This document shows positions 63,704-64,000 of a stretch of DNA of 64,000 nucleotides, piece after piece. The notes under the pieces are model-generated. The model did no database searches and was not told where the DNA came from. It saw only the letters and a list, made by a program, of their open reading frames with translations. The number at the start of each line of letters is the position of its first letter. Position 1 is the first letter of the stretch. Source of the DNA: Luzula sylvatica (taxonomy: Eukaryota; Streptophyta; Magnoliopsida; Poales; Juncaceae); assembly GCA_946800325.1 (NCBI GenBank), contig OX326959.1, positions 8,886,501 through 8,950,500 of the forward strand, given 5' to 3'. The translations under genes were made by a program, and so were the position numbers.

Positions 63704-64000
63704 AAAACTTGTTTGTCCCCAAACAAAAATAGAATAAAATATAGAATTTTAAGATCAAAGAGAATTGGATGTTTAGGTTTTGTTAAAAATATATTCATCG
63801 ATTTCAAAGTTCAATTTCCACAAGAAAAGATTTTTACTCTCATCTCATCATTTATGCCTTATATCAAAAGAATTTAATTCAACCTTTTAGAATCCATTTT
63901 CAAATGAAAGGTTCACAATTTCAAAAGTTTTTAGAGAAAAATGGTCTTATTCGATAAAGATGATTAAACACCACATTTTAAATCTTTTCACACCACAAAT
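63704..64000 (-). mobile_element. Non-coding 3' interior of the same LTR retrotransposon (partial)
   Basis: AT-rich sequence upstream (minus strand) of the polypurine tract, continuing past the window. No domain visible. Confidence 0.55.

Overview
The window is nuclear DNA of a flowering plant, most likely a eudicot. It has seven-exon genes with GT-AG introns, is strongly AT-rich between genes, and carries hAT, CACTA, Helitron, Copia, Gypsy, LINE, SINE and MITE remnants. It contains no bacterial features, CRISPR array, rRNA or tRNA gene. Three intact protein-coding genes can be supported, all on the + strand and all lysine/histidine-transporter-like (LHT) amino-acid/proton symporters: 140-2161 (431 aa), 24060-26590 (428 aa) and 51191-54988 (428 aa). 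Their coding exons 2-7 have identical lengths (384, 394, 106, 92, 69 and 99 nt), so the cluster arose by gene duplication. Genes 2 and 3 differ at about 17 of 428 residues by my count; gene 1 is older and has a shorter intron 3.

Layout. 1-4.7 kb: LHT gene 1, then a LINE C-terminal relic. 4.7-10.2 kb: two small hAT elements with 8-bp target duplications, an inverted-repeat MITE and an AT-rich satellite-like array. 10.2-14.3 kb: a retroposon tail, a solo Copia-type LTR and a 5'-truncated L1 LINE on the minus strand. 14.5-32.9 kb: duplication block A, holding LHT gene 2 and about 8.5 kb of block-specific insertions. These include a 1.5-kb hAT element, a broken SH3-domain (SH3P/BAR) gene fragment with its last exon duplicated, and long TA arrays. 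33.1-47.5 kb: decayed Copia elements, two on + and one facing them on -, interrupted by two CACTA elements. One CACTA element carries an exon-intron fragment of a KAPP-type protein phosphatase 2C gene. 49.8-61.4 kb: duplication block B, holding LHT gene 3, with its own Helitrons and a solo LTR. 61.4 kb to the end: the LTR, polypurine tract and start of the interior of a minus-strand LTR retrotransposon that runs off the window.

The best material for a second look is genome-structural. Blocks A and B act as filled and empty sites for each other, so many insertions can be bounded to the base. The KAPP capture inside a CACTA element and a 14-copy near-palindromic array in the Copia leader are the least routine observations. 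I see no evidence for a new defence, metabolic or signalling system here. Species, expression and exact transposon families cannot be settled from the sequence alone.
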